From: Rhodoferax sp. UBA4409
Lineage (GTDB): Bacteria; Pseudomonadota; Gammaproteobacteria; Burkholderiales; Burkholderiaceae_C
DNA: 22,423 nucleotides
Reading direction: 5' to 3'
Assembly (NCBI GenBank): GCA_002390825.1
Contig: DGQR01000193.1
Location: forward strand, 1-22,423
In this document: positions 14,665 to 21,254 of the stretch, in pieces
How the letters are laid out: every line of letters starts with the position of its first letter
Position numbering within the stretch: position 1 is the first letter of the stretch
Made by a program: the position numbers and the translations under genes
The notes under the pieces: generated by a model
Database searches by the model: none
Told to the model about the DNA's origin: nothing
The model's input: only the letters and a program-made list of their open reading frames with translations

Positions 14665-14993
14665 GGCGTGCGCCCCGGCTGACGGGGCTTGCGCGGCTGC
14701 ATGGCCGCCAACACGGCCCCGCCCACCATGCGACACACCGATTGCGCGACCGCCACCTTCACAGCCGTGCTCGGCTGGAACCAGCGCCATGGCTTGACCG
14801 ACGCCACTACCACGACCCCGGCGACCACCATCAGAATAGTTGCCAAAGGGTAATGTTGCGCCAGTTGCCTGGCAGCTTGGCGCGCCATGACCAGCTCGGG
14901 CCAAGTGTCCGCCTTTAACACCTGCTGCATGTTGAGGCGGCTCGCCTCCAGGCGCTGCGCGGGTGTGGTGACCACGGGGCTGGCGATTGTCAT
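14637..14993 (-). CDS. YqjK-like small membrane protein
   Basis: This 118-aa protein has an amphipathic N-terminal half rich in Ala, Gln and Arg, one hydrophobic segment (PLATILMVVAGVVVVASV, about 49-66), and a basic C-terminal tail (QPRKPRQPGR). Sequence similarity to E. coli YqjK is not obvious by eye. The call rests on position as third gene after yqjD- and yqjE-like genes, size and topology. Its ATG overlaps the yqjE-like stop (ATGA), so translation is coupled. The last 28 bp overlap the end of the convergent GGDEF gene. The function of this family is not known. Confidence 0.7.
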   Translation of the reverse strand: MTIASPVVTTPAQRLEASRLNMQQVLKADTWPELVMARQAARQLAQHYPLATILMVVAGVVVVASVKPWRWFQPSTAVKVAVAQSVCRMVGGAVLAAMQPRKPRQPGRTPQAGDSKKA

Positions 14994-15379
14994 AGCCCGC
15001 CCGGCGACAACATGTTGCGGTCAGCCTCCCATTGCACCCGCATTTCATCCAGGCCCGGAGCGGCAGGCCCCCGCACCACAGCCCATCCACACAACAGCGC
15101 ACCTAACAATGCGACCGAGGGCACCACTATCAGCACGCCCCACCCCACCGGCAATACGCTAGCCAACATCACCGCCACCCCTGCGAGGGTGAGCCCCACA
15201 AAGGCCAGCAACACTGCGCCAATCAACCACAAACCTTTGACAAGCCAAAAAGCCGCCCATGTGGTGCTTTCATCGCGCAACAGGTCGGCATAGGCTTGGG
15301 CATGTTCCAGCAACAAATCCGGGCGCTGTTGTAACAGCGCCCAGACTGCACCGGCCGCACGGGTTGTTTGTGCGGCCAT
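14990..15379 (-). CDS. YqjE-like phage-holin-superfamily (DUF1469) membrane protein
   Basis: The product is 129 aa with two long hydrophobic segments (about 47-73, GLWLIGAVLLAFVGLTLAGVA, and 77-102, GWGVLIVVPSVALLGALLCG). Soluble helical ends flank them: an N-terminal LLLEHAQAYADLLRDE helix and a C-terminal segment ending VQWEADRNML. This is the layout of the YqjE/Actinobacterial holin-X-like family, inner-membrane proteins of unknown role encoded behind yqjD. The ATG lies three bases after the yqjD-like stop. The following gene overlaps by ATGA, so the three genes form a tight operon. Confidence 0.85.
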   Translation of the reverse strand: MAAQTTRAAGAVWALLQQRPDLLLEHAQAYADLLRDESTTWAAFWLVKGLWLIGAVLLAFVGLTLAGVAVMLASVLPVGWGVLIVVPSVALLGALLCGWAVVRGPAAPGLDEMRVQWEADRNMLSPGGL

Positions 15380-15382
15380 AGT

Positions 15383-15673
15383 TCAATGGCTGTGGTGTGA
15401 ACGACCACGCAGCATCAAGCCCACCACGCCCATGAGCACTGCGCCGGCTGCGGCTGCCATCAGCAAAGACTTGAGCGGCTCTTCACGCACATAGGTGTTG
15501 ACTTGCGCCTGGGTGCGCTCTGCACCTTCCTGAAGAAAGGTACGGTTCTCGCGCAAGGCATCGGCGCCACGTTGCAACAAGCCATCGGCTTGCTGGGCGG
15601 CGTGGTTGAGCACGGGCATGACATCTGACTCGAGAGGGCCGTTGGCGTTGGAAAGCGGATTGGTATAGCTCAT
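15383..15673 (-). CDS. YqjD/ElaB-like DUF883 protein with C-terminal membrane anchor
   Basis: From the ATG with first base 15673 (AGAAGGA ribosome-binding site) the protein is 96 aa. A helical amphipathic region (AAQQADGLLQRGADALRENR, then AERTQAQVNTYVREEP) leads into one C-terminal membrane segment (LKSLLMAAAAGAVLMGVVGL) and a short basic tail (RGRSHHSH). This is the DUF883 pattern. E. coli members YqjD, ElaB and YgaM are tail-anchored inner-membrane proteins that associate with ribosomes in stationary phase and respond to stress. The frame is open further upstream to 15727, but that part lacks a ribosome-binding site. It is the first gene of a yqjD-yqjE-yqjK-like operon. Confidence 0.9.
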   Translation of the reverse strand: MSYTNPLSNANGPLESDVMPVLNHAAQQADGLLQRGADALRENRTFLQEGAERTQAQVNTYVREEPLKSLLMAAAAGAVLMGVVGLMLRGRSHHSH

Positions 15674-15723
15674 GGGAATGTCCTTCTCAGTGGTATCGAT
15701 AAACAGAGGCGGCAGATGCCGTC

Positions 15724-15939
15724 TCACGGTTTGGTGACCTCATGGCCGATTACGCCGCCCACGGCTGCGCCGCCCAGGGTGCCCAAAGTGCCGCCCCCCA
15801 GGACTGCACCGCCCACGGCGCCTACACCGGCACCGATGGCGGTGCCTTTTTCTTGCGATGACATGCCTGCACAGCCGGTCAGGCTGGCCAGGGTGACTGC
15901 ATAAATGGCCGCAAAGGCCTTGGATTTTTGGAGTTGCAT
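15724..15939 (-). CDS. Glycine-zipper outer-membrane lipoprotein (OsmB-like)
   Basis: This 71-aa protein has a lipoprotein signal with lipobox SLTGC (Cys23), then a glycine-zipper pair of membrane helices (GTAIGAGVGAVGGAVLGGG and TLGGAAVGGVIGHEV) with small residues every fourth position. OsmB and SlyB-type lipoproteins share this pattern and are linked to osmotic stress and envelope integrity. An AGGAAG ribosome-binding site lies nine bases before the ATG, at the base of a hairpin at 15948-15983. The yqjD-like gene begins 50 bp downstream on the same strand, so both may share a transcript. Confidence 0.9.
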   Translation of the reverse strand: MQLQKSKAFAAIYAVTLASLTGCAGMSSQEKGTAIGAGVGAVGGAVLGGGTLGTLGGAAVGGVIGHEVTKP

Positions 15940-15947
15940 AGTGCTTC

Positions 15948-15983
15948 CTGGTTGGCGTCACAAAAATCGGGACGCAACTCCAG
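15948..15983 (-). promoter_or_regulatory. Hairpin covering the leader of the glycine-zipper lipoprotein gene
   Basis: The segments CTGGTTGGCGTC (15948-15959) and GACGCAACTCCAG (15971-15983) pair over about eleven positions with two small bulges around an 11-base AT-rich loop. On the minus strand the 3' base of the stem overlaps the first bases of the AGGAAG ribosome-binding site. It could modulate translation of the lipoprotein or terminate transcripts from the MFS gene upstream. No T run is present. Confidence 0.4.
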
Positions 15984-16085
15984 AGAAGGCACTGCGTCAC
16001 GCTTCTTCCCTCTTGCACCTACTTTGTCAGGGGCGAGAGATCCGATGCATGAAGCTTAGGCAGCAGGGGCGCTGTGGTCTGTCTG

Positions 16086-17315
16086 CTATGGCACGGAAGT
16101 GCGGCGGCCCACCCCCAGCGCAGCACCCACACTCAGCAGTAACACCAGCGCAGCCCCCAGCAAGGTGGCGCCATACCAGCCCCGGTCCATGAACACGCCG
16201 AACACCAAGGGCGAAATGGCAAAACCCGTGTCCAGCCCCGAATACACCAGCCCATACACCCGGCCGGTTGCGCCTTTGGGGGTGGCTTTTTTGATCATCA
16301 TGTCGCGCGAGGGGCCGCCGATACCTACCGCAAAACCCGTAATCGCCAACACCACCATGGTGCCGGTAGCACCCAGCCAACCGGTGCCGCACAGCGCGAG
16401 CAAAACCGCACCGGCTGCCATGGCCATGGCGACCACGCGGTCTGAGTGCTTGGACTTGGCCGCGACAAAACCGCCGATAAACATGCCCACCGCCCCAAAC
16501 AGCATGTATGACGAGATGGTGTAGGTGGCCGCCTCAAAGCTGACCCCGTGCATCGCCTTCAAGATGGAAACCGCATAACTCTGCACGACGGCCAGCGTCA
16601 TGGTCGAGAGCAAAAAGAAGCCAAAACACCACCACACCACCGGCAGCTTCATGAACGCCATGTCGTGCTCAGCCTTGACGCCACCGGCCACGGGGGCTAC
16701 TTTTCGGGCCACCGTGGTGTGCAGGTGCTGGCGCTGGCTGGCGAGCACGCCAATCACCACCACAAACAACAAAGCCGCGGCCAGATACGTTTGGCGCCAG
16801 CCGATGACAGCGCCCAAGCTGGCAAAAAACACCGGCGCCAGTGCCCAGCCCAAATTGCCACTCAGCCCGTGGGCGCTGAAGGCGTAGCCCAGCCGCGGTG
16901 CAGACACCCGCTGGTTCAAGATGGTGAAATCCACCGGATGGAAAGTGGCGTTGCCCAAGCCTGCCAACACCGCCACCAGCATCAGGCCGGCATAGCTGCT
17001 CGCAAACGAGGCCAGCACACAGGCCACCACAAACAGGCTCAGCGCCATGAACAGCAGCGGCCGTGCCCCGAAGCGGTCCACCACGAATCCGGCACACGCC
17101 TGCCCCACGCCAGACACCACAAAAAACGCGGTCATGAGCAAACCCAGCTGCGAGTAATTGAGGCCGAACTCCTGCATAAACACCGGAAACAGCAGCGGCA
17201 GTATCAAGTGCCCGAAGTGCGAGCTGCCGTGGGCCAAGCCGATCAGGCCGATCACGGTGGCGTCTTGTTTGAAAGGGGCTGCAATCGCGGCAGCAGGCAT
17301 GGTGGCAGTAGTCAT
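16086..17315 (-). CDS. MFS transporter (fosmidomycin-resistance Fsr-like group)
   Basis: The 409-aa protein has about twelve hydrophobic segments in two halves. The first is preceded by GLIGLAHGSSHFGHLILPLLFPVF, a pattern seen in Fsr-type and related major-facilitator pumps. Between helices 2 and 3 is the usual MFS loop (VVDRFGARPLLF), and a repeat-like loop (AAKSKHSDRVV) occurs in the second half. A central cytoplasmic loop spans about residues 195-220. It is expected in the inner membrane, exchanging a small molecule with protons. The substrate is unknown, and drug export or metabolite uptake are both possible. AGGA precedes the ATG. It is divergent from an AraC-type regulator 80 bp away, which probably controls it. 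Confidence 0.88.
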   Translation of the reverse strand: MTTATMPAAAIAAPFKQDATVIGLIGLAHGSSHFGHLILPLLFPVFMQEFGLNYSQLGLLMTAFFVVSGVGQACAGFVVDRFGARPLLFMALSLFVVACVLASFASSYAGLMLVAVLAGLGNATFHPVDFTILNQRVSAPRLGYAFSAHGLSGNLGWALAPVFFASLGAVIGWRQTYLAAALLFVVVIGVLASQRQHLHTTVARKVAPVAGGVKAEHDMAFMKLPVVWWCFGFFLLSTMTLAVVQSYAVSILKAMHGVSFEAATYTISSYMLFGAVGMFIGGFVAAKSKHSDRVVAMAMAAGAVLLALCGTGWLGATGTMVVLAITGFAVGIGGPSRDMMIKKATPKGATGRVYGLVYSGLDTGFAISPLVFGVFMDRGWYGATLLGAALVLLLSVGAALGVGRRTSVP

Positions 17316-17337
17316 GCGCTCATCCTACGACTGGGCC

Positions 17338-17380
17338 GGTTTTCTGAAATGCGACAAAAAGACAATAATCATCGAAAACC
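17338..17380. promoter_or_regulatory. Inverted repeat in the MFS-AraC divergent promoter
   Basis: GGTTTTC (17338-17344) and GAAAACC (17374-17380) are perfectly complementary 7-bp arms separated by 29 bp of AT-rich sequence, inside the 80-bp gap between divergent genes. The centre-to-centre distance is 36 bp. This is compatible with a two-site arrangement for the AraC-type regulator or with promoter elements for both genes. Confidence 0.4.
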
Positions 17381-17395
17381 CGCCAAACCTGCCCC

Positions 17396-18226
17396 ATGAC
17401 CCGCGCCACCAAACCCGCCCGCCTGCACACGGTGCAGAGCGACACCTCGCCCCGCCGCCCGCCCACTCCCCAGCGCCCGGTGCGCAGCCGCGGCCGTGCG
17501 CTGGCCATGAACGCGCACATCGAGCCGCATCAACACGCCTGGTCGCAGTTCACCTACTGCGCCAGTGGCCTGATGCAGGTCACCGTGACCCAAGGCGCGT
17601 GCGAAACCACCTTCATCGTGCCGCCCAGCCGCGCGGTGTGGATTCCGCCCCAAGTGCAGCACACCGTGGTGGTGCTGGAGAGCGCCGAGCTGCGCACCGT
17701 AGACATCGCCCCCGCCGCCCTGCCCGCCAGCTGGGCGGACTGCCGGGTGCTGGTGGTCAGCCCGCTGCTGCGCGAGCTGATAGGCGCGCTGCAGGGCAGC
17801 GAGCCCGGCCCACGCGAAGACGCTGTGATGGCCCTGGCGCTGGACGAAATTCAACACGCCGACACCCAGGCACTTGGCGTGCCCATGCCGCACCCGGTGC
17901 TGGGTGACAAGCGCCTGCGCGCCCTGTGCGAAGCCGTGCTGCGCGATCCGGCCGAGAAAAACCAGTTGCGCGAATGGGTGGCCGAGGTGGGCGCCAGCGA
18001 GCGCACCGTGGCCCGCCTGTTCCGCGACGAGCTGGGCACCAGCTACCAGCAATGGCGCACCCAGGCGGTGTTGGCCCACGCCCTGCCCCAGCTGGCCCGT
18101 GGCGTGCCGATTGCCCAAGTGGCAGCCGCCAGCGGCTACGCCAGCGACAGCGCGTTCTCGGCCATGTTCAAGCAGGCCATGGGCAAGGCGCCGAGTTACT
18201 TTCAAAGCAAAACGCTATCAAAATAA
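17396..18226 (+). CDS. AraC family transcriptional regulator with cupin sensor domain
   Basis: The 276-aa frame has an N-terminal cupin-type arabinose-binding-like domain (AHIEPHQHAWSQF, then PPSRAVWIPPQVQHTV, with the His residues of cupin motif 1) and a C-terminal AraC double helix-turn-helix. The first helix-turn-helix is LREWVAEVGASERTVARLFRDELG; the second is IAQVAAASGYASDSAFSAMFKQAMG followed by PSYF. The first 37 residues are basic and Pro-rich, and no good ribosome-binding site precedes the ATG at 17396, so an internal ATG at 17507 is an alternative start. It is divergent from the MFS transporter gene and probably regulates it. Its last codons and stop lie within a dispersed repeat. 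Confidence 0.9.
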   Translation: MTRATKPARLHTVQSDTSPRRPPTPQRPVRSRGRALAMNAHIEPHQHAWSQFTYCASGLMQVTVTQGACETTFIVPPSRAVWIPPQVQHTVVVLESAELRTVDIAPAALPASWADCRVLVVSPLLRELIGALQGSEPGPREDAVMALALDEIQHADTQALGVPMPHPVLGDKRLRALCEAVLRDPAEKNQLREWVAEVGASERTVARLFRDELGTSYQQWRTQAVLAHALPQLARGVPIAQVAAASGYASDSAFSAMFKQAMGKAPSYFQSKTLSK

Positions 18227-18275
18227 TAGCTATAGGCGAATATTAATCGGGCGCTATAGGCCTATTTCATTGCTA
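18208..18275. repeat. Comamonadaceae-type dispersed intergenic repeat with imperfect hairpin
   Basis: The stretch runs from AAAACGCTATCAAAATAATAG to beyond CGCTATAGGCCTATTT. It is AT-richer than its surroundings. Its core (18225-18266) folds as an imperfect inverted repeat: AATAGCTATAGGCG pairs with CGCTATAGGCCTATT with small bulges. I recall similar elements (TATCAAAA-ATAGCT ... GCGCTAGAGGC ... ATTT) scattered in Acidovorax, Polaromonas and Rhodoferax genomes. The copy overlaps the end of the AraC gene and may serve as its terminator. Family identity is from memory, not from a search. Confidence 0.55.
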
Positions 18276-18285
18276 ATTCGGGGCA

Positions 18286-18301
18286 TGTGCCGTTGCGCAC
18301 A
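18286..18301. promoter_or_regulatory. Crp/Fnr-type operator candidate, site E
   Basis: TGTGCC-GTTG-CGCACA followed by GAC matches the shared motif TGTKCG-N4-CGCACA at eleven of twelve arm positions. The centre is 85 bp upstream of the PRC-barrel gene ATG, between the dispersed repeat and the gene. No clear -10 element is seen at the expected distance. Confidence 0.5.
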
Positions 18302-18378
18302 GACGCAAAGCGGGTCGGGAGCGCATCGTGGGCTTCTGTGTCACGGAGCTGCGGCTCCCCCCTTTGAAAGTAGCCCCT

Positions 18379-19218
18379 ATGCTCGGCCTCAGCAAAGACC
18401 TGCAAAAACTCGCCATCGAGGCCACCGATGGCCCCGTTGGCGAGGTCACCGACCTCTATTTCGATGACGAGGCCTGGGGGATCCGCTACTTGGTCGTGCA
18501 AACCGGTACCTGGTTTTCCAGCCGCAAAGTGCTGATCTCGCCCATGGGCGCGGGCAAACCGGACTGGGACACCCACATGCTGCCGGTATCGCTCACCCGC
18601 GACCAGATTGAAAACAGCCCCCCCATCGACACCGACATGCCGGTCACCCGCCAGCACGAGACCGAATACCTGGACTACTACAACTACCCCTACTACTGGG
18701 GTGGTATCGGCTTGTGGGGCGGCGCTGCCTATCCGGGCCTGATGTTGCCAGGCTACGTCGGTTACGGCTCACCCACCGCCATCCGGGCGCAAGCCAACAG
18801 CATTCAAGCCATGGCAGAGGCCCGCGAGCAAGACCAGGACCCGCACTTGCGCAGCTGCGAAGCCGTCATCGGCTACCACATCGAGGCCAATGACGGCGAA
18901 ATCGGCCATGTGAAAGGCCTGCTGGTCGACGACCACACCTGGGCTATCCGCTACTTGGTGGTGAGTACCAGCAACTGGTGGATGGGGCACGATGTGCTGG
19001 TCGCCACCCAGTGGATCAAGCATGTGAGCTGGAGCAAGCAGGCGGTGGAGATCGACCTGAGCCGCGAGGCCCTGAAGCTGGCCCCCCACTTCGACGCAGA
19101 CCTGCCGCTGAACCGCGAAATGGAAATCGCAGTGCACCGCCACTATGGGCGCAAAGGCTATTGGCCCGAAGACGAGCAGCAGGCTGAAATGGCGATTCCC
19201 TACCGGGCAGAGGCTTGA
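18379..19218 (+). CDS. Double PRC-barrel domain protein
   Basis: From the ATG at 18379 the product is 279 aa. It contains two PRC-barrel domains, about residues 5-85 (DGPVGEVTDLYFDDEAWGIRYL) and about 155-240 (DGEIGHVKGLLVDDHTWAIRYL), an internal duplication with closely matching cores. A Tyr/Gly-rich linker (LDYYNYPYYWGGIGLWGG) joins them. PRC barrels occur in photosynthetic reaction centre H subunits, RimM and many stress-associated proteins of unclear function. There is no signal peptide. The frame could start at GTG 18328, but the extra residues lack family character and GAAAG before 18379 is a weak ribosome-binding site. A candidate Crp/Fnr site lies upstream and a PPK2 gene follows directly. 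Confidence 0.88.
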   Translation: MLGLSKDLQKLAIEATDGPVGEVTDLYFDDEAWGIRYLVVQTGTWFSSRKVLISPMGAGKPDWDTHMLPVSLTRDQIENSPPIDTDMPVTRQHETEYLDYYNYPYYWGGIGLWGGAAYPGLMLPGYVGYGSPTAIRAQANSIQAMAEAREQDQDPHLRSCEAVIGYHIEANDGEIGHVKGLLVDDHTWAIRYLVVSTSNWWMGHDVLVATQWIKHVSWSKQAVEIDLSREALKLAPHFDADLPLNREMEIAVHRHYGRKGYWPEDEQQAEMAIPYRAEA

Positions 19219-19285
19219 GGCCCGCAGCGGCGGGGCGCGGGGGAAAATCAACGCCACCCCGTTCCAGGTCCCGGAAGGTAAAGGC

Positions 19286-20107
19286 GTGGACCTGGCCCAA
19301 TGGGCCACCCGGAGCAAGCCGCTGTGCAAGTCCAAAAAGGCCTACCGCGAGGCGCTGGAAGACGAGGTGGAGGCACTCAGCGAGCAGCAACGCCTGCTAT
19401 ATGCCTCCAACCGGCACGCTTTGCTGATCGTGTTTCAGGCCATGGACACGGCCGGTAAAGATGGTGCTATCCGGCACGTCATGTCAGGCGTCAACCCGCA
19501 GGGCTGCCAGGTCTTCAGTTTTCAGCACCCGAGCGAGCAGGAGCTGCAACACGACTTTTTGTGGCGCACCACCCGCGACCTGCCTGAGCGCGGGCGCATT
19601 GGCATCTTTAACCGCTCGTACTACGAAGAGGTGCTGATCGCCCGGGTGCACAGCAGCATCTTGCTGAGCGAACATATTCCGGACATCCCGGAAGACGGGA
19701 CGGTGTGGGAGGGGCGCTTTCGCTCCATCGTGGACTTGGAGCGACATCTGCACATCAACGGCACCCGCATCGTGAAAGTGTTTATGCACATCTCTAAAGA
19801 AGAGCAGCGCCTGCGGCTATTGGCGCGCATTGATGAGCCCGACAAGAACTGGAAATTCAGCCTCGCCGACATCACCGAGCGCAAGCACTGGGACGCCTAT
19901 ATGCAAGCCTATGGCCAAGCCTTGAGCGCCACCAGCACCGCCGACTCGCCTTGGTTCATCGTGCCTGCGGACGACAAGGACAACGCCCGCTTGATCGTGT
20001 CGCAGATCGTGCTGGATGCGCTGCAGGCCCTGAAGCTGAGCTACCCGGAAGTCAATAGCAGCCAAAAGCAGAAGCTGCAGGCCTTTCGCAAGCAGCTGGG
20101 CGCCTGA
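19286..20107 (+). CDS. ppk2: Polyphosphate kinase 2 family protein (polyphosphate:nucleotide phosphotransferase)
   Basis: The enzyme shows the PPK2 core: the Walker-A-like loop QAMDTAGKDGAIRHV, then SGVNPQGC, the Walker-B-like IGIFNRSYYEEVLIARVH, and the lid region RHLHINGTRIVKVFMHISKEEQ, with DKNWKFSLADITERKHWDAY further on. The GKDG loop and SGVNPQG resemble class III-type enzymes that phosphorylate AMP and ADP from polyphosphate; this subclass call is inference. The chosen GTG start has GGAAGG seven bases upstream and gives 273 aa. The preceding residues NATPFQVPEGKG look like the family's N-terminus, so translation may begin earlier, possibly at a non-ATG codon near 19247 or at ATG 19145 inside the PRC gene. 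It probably forms an operon with the PRC-barrel gene. Confidence 0.92.
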   Translation: MDLAQWATRSKPLCKSKKAYREALEDEVEALSEQQRLLYASNRHALLIVFQAMDTAGKDGAIRHVMSGVNPQGCQVFSFQHPSEQELQHDFLWRTTRDLPERGRIGIFNRSYYEEVLIARVHSSILLSEHIPDIPEDGTVWEGRFRSIVDLERHLHINGTRIVKVFMHISKEEQRLRLLARIDEPDKNWKFSLADITERKHWDAYMQAYGQALSATSTADSPWFIVPADDKDNARLIVSQIVLDALQALKLSYPEVNSSQKQKLQAFRKQLGA

Positions 20108-20113
20108 GAGTGG

Positions 20114-20350
20114 CTAACGCTTGACCAGCGCCCCCACCAGCACCGCAATCAACAGCGCCACCGGTGCCGACATCGCCATCCCGATCATGAAGAACGGATC
20201 CAGATACCCCAGCTGCACAAAGGCCAGCACCTGAAACACCACCACACTGGTGCAAGTAGCGCCCAAGTTCGCCCAACCCTTGCTCCGCACCGCGCGGTGC
20301 CACCCCAGCGAAGACACTAAGGCAACCACGATGAATATCGCCCAAGTCAT
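20114..20350 (-). CDS. Small inner-membrane protein of unknown function
   Basis: This 78-aa protein has an N-terminal hydrophobic helix (AIFIVVALVSSLGW), a middle segment (CTSVVVFQVLAFVQLGY) and a C-terminal one (FFMIGMAMSAPVALLIAVLVGALV), so two to three membrane passes. I do not recognise the family. The ATG lies six bases after the stop of the DUF4262 gene, suggesting co-transcription. It converges on the PPK2 gene with only six bases between stop codons and no terminator visible. Confidence 0.7.
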   Translation of the reverse strand: MTWAIFIVVALVSSLGWHRAVRSKGWANLGATCTSVVVFQVLAFVQLGYLDPFFMIGMAMSAPVALLIAVLVGALVKR

Positions 20351-20356
20351 GGCGGC

Positions 20357-20767
20357 TCAGTGCTCGCTAGGCTGCGACAGCAATTCGTAGACCACAAACG
20401 GCTGACCTCCATGCCACCACAGTGCGGTCAGCATGTAGTCGGCATAGTGCTCGGGCGGCAATTCCACGAAGCTGCAGACAAGACCATCAATCAACCCGGG
20501 TACAGGCGCACCGATGGGCAAAGGCAAGCCTTCGGTCAAACGGGCTGCGCATGCGCTCAACATCGAGTGCGCCACCGCTGGCGCAAAGCCCCGCACCAAT
20601 ATCTCGGGCTGACCATGGCGCTGTGCCAGCCCTACCGTATAGGCAAAAGGCGGCGTGCCTGCATCCGCATCCGCAGCCACTGCGGTGCAATGCCACCCGT
20701 ATTGCTCGATATTGCGGAGCACCATGCGCTCGTAATCATTTTTTGGAACTGGGGGAATGTGCGTCAT
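20357..20767 (-). CDS. DUF4262 domain protein
   Basis: From the ATG with first base 20767 the product is 136 aa. It has the DUF4262 pattern: an N-terminal ERMVLRNIEQYGWHCTAV, then PPFAYTVGLAQRHGQPEILVRGF, and a C-terminal half with HYADYMLTALWWHGGQPFVVY. The function of this family is unknown. It is soluble, with no signal peptide. The frame is open 98 codons further upstream, but that part overlaps the next gene antiparallel in frame and is Trp/Arg/Cys-rich noise. The gene follows the PACE efflux gene by 13 bp on the same strand and precedes a small membrane protein, so the three probably form an operon. Confidence 0.85.
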   Translation of the reverse strand: MTHIPPVPKNDYERMVLRNIEQYGWHCTAVAADADAGTPPFAYTVGLAQRHGQPEILVRGFAPAVAHSMLSACAARLTEGLPLPIGAPVPGLIDGLVCSFVELPPEHYADYMLTALWWHGGQPFVVYELLSQPSEH

Positions 20768-20780
20768 CTCTCGCCCGCCC

Positions 20781-21200
20781 CTACCGCGCCGATGCGGGCA
20801 AACCGAAAATACGGTCAAACGCCCAGGTGAATCCGACGGTGTAGAAAAAGAAAAACGCCAGCAGCCCCAAATCCGCCACAAAGGCAGCCCAGAGCGAAAT
20901 ATCCAACCAATACGCCATGACCGGCATGAGGATGATGGCCAAGCCCCCCTCAAAGCCCAGGCCGTGCACCAAACGGCGTTTGGGTGAGCGGCCCCGCACG
21001 GTCTGGCGCGCTTCCCAGCGCTCAAACAGCGCGTTGAACACATAGTTCCAGACGAGGGCAATGCTGGACATCACCGCCGCCAGCACAAAAGCCGACCCCG
21101 GCGGGTGAGAAAAAGCCAGCGCCAGCGTAGGCGTGACCACGGCAATCGCAATACCCTCGTACAGGCAAGCTTGAAGAATTCGACGTTGCAAAGGAGACAT
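20781..21200 (-). CDS. PACE family multidrug efflux transporter (AceI-like)
   Basis: From the ATG with first base 21200 the protein is 139 aa with four membrane helices, the size of AceI-type proteobacterial antimicrobial compound efflux pumps. Four family signatures are seen: motif 1A RILQACLYEG with the conserved Glu at residue 15 as in AceI, motif 1B WNYVFNALFE, motif 2A RLVHGLGFEGG and motif 2B YTVGFTWAFDRIF. Members export cationic biocides such as chlorhexidine, and some export short-chain diamines, driven by protons; the substrate here is unknown. An upstream extension to 21275 would overlap the divergent dehydratase gene and is unlikely. The ribosome-binding site is weak. Confidence 0.92.
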   Translation of the reverse strand: MSPLQRRILQACLYEGIAIAVVTPTLALAFSHPPGSAFVLAAVMSSIALVWNYVFNALFERWEARQTVRGRSPKRRLVHGLGFEGGLAIILMPVMAYWLDISLWAAFVADLGLLAFFFFYTVGFTWAFDRIFGLPASAR

Positions 21201-21254
21201 GGCGGCATGGTAACGGCAGCCTTGGGCTAACAAAAACAACGTAGTATTTCCAGC

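Noticed and set aside
16076..16082. GGTCTGT word resembling the outer arm of the Crp/Fnr-type sites
   Set aside because: It lacks a paired half-site with four-base spacing, so it is probably chance.
16548..17399. Plus-strand frame of 283 codons opposite the MFS gene
   Set aside because: It is His/Gln/Arg-rich without a domain, and the minus-strand frame encodes an obvious multi-helix transporter.
17369..18205. Minus-strand frame of 278 codons opposite the AraC gene
   Set aside because: No domain and no ribosome-binding site; it is a codon-bias shadow of the AraC gene.
20768..21061. N-terminal extension of the DUF4262 frame
   Set aside because: The extra 98 residues overlap the PACE gene in another frame and are Trp/Arg/Cys-rich. 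The family pattern begins at the ATG with first base 20767.
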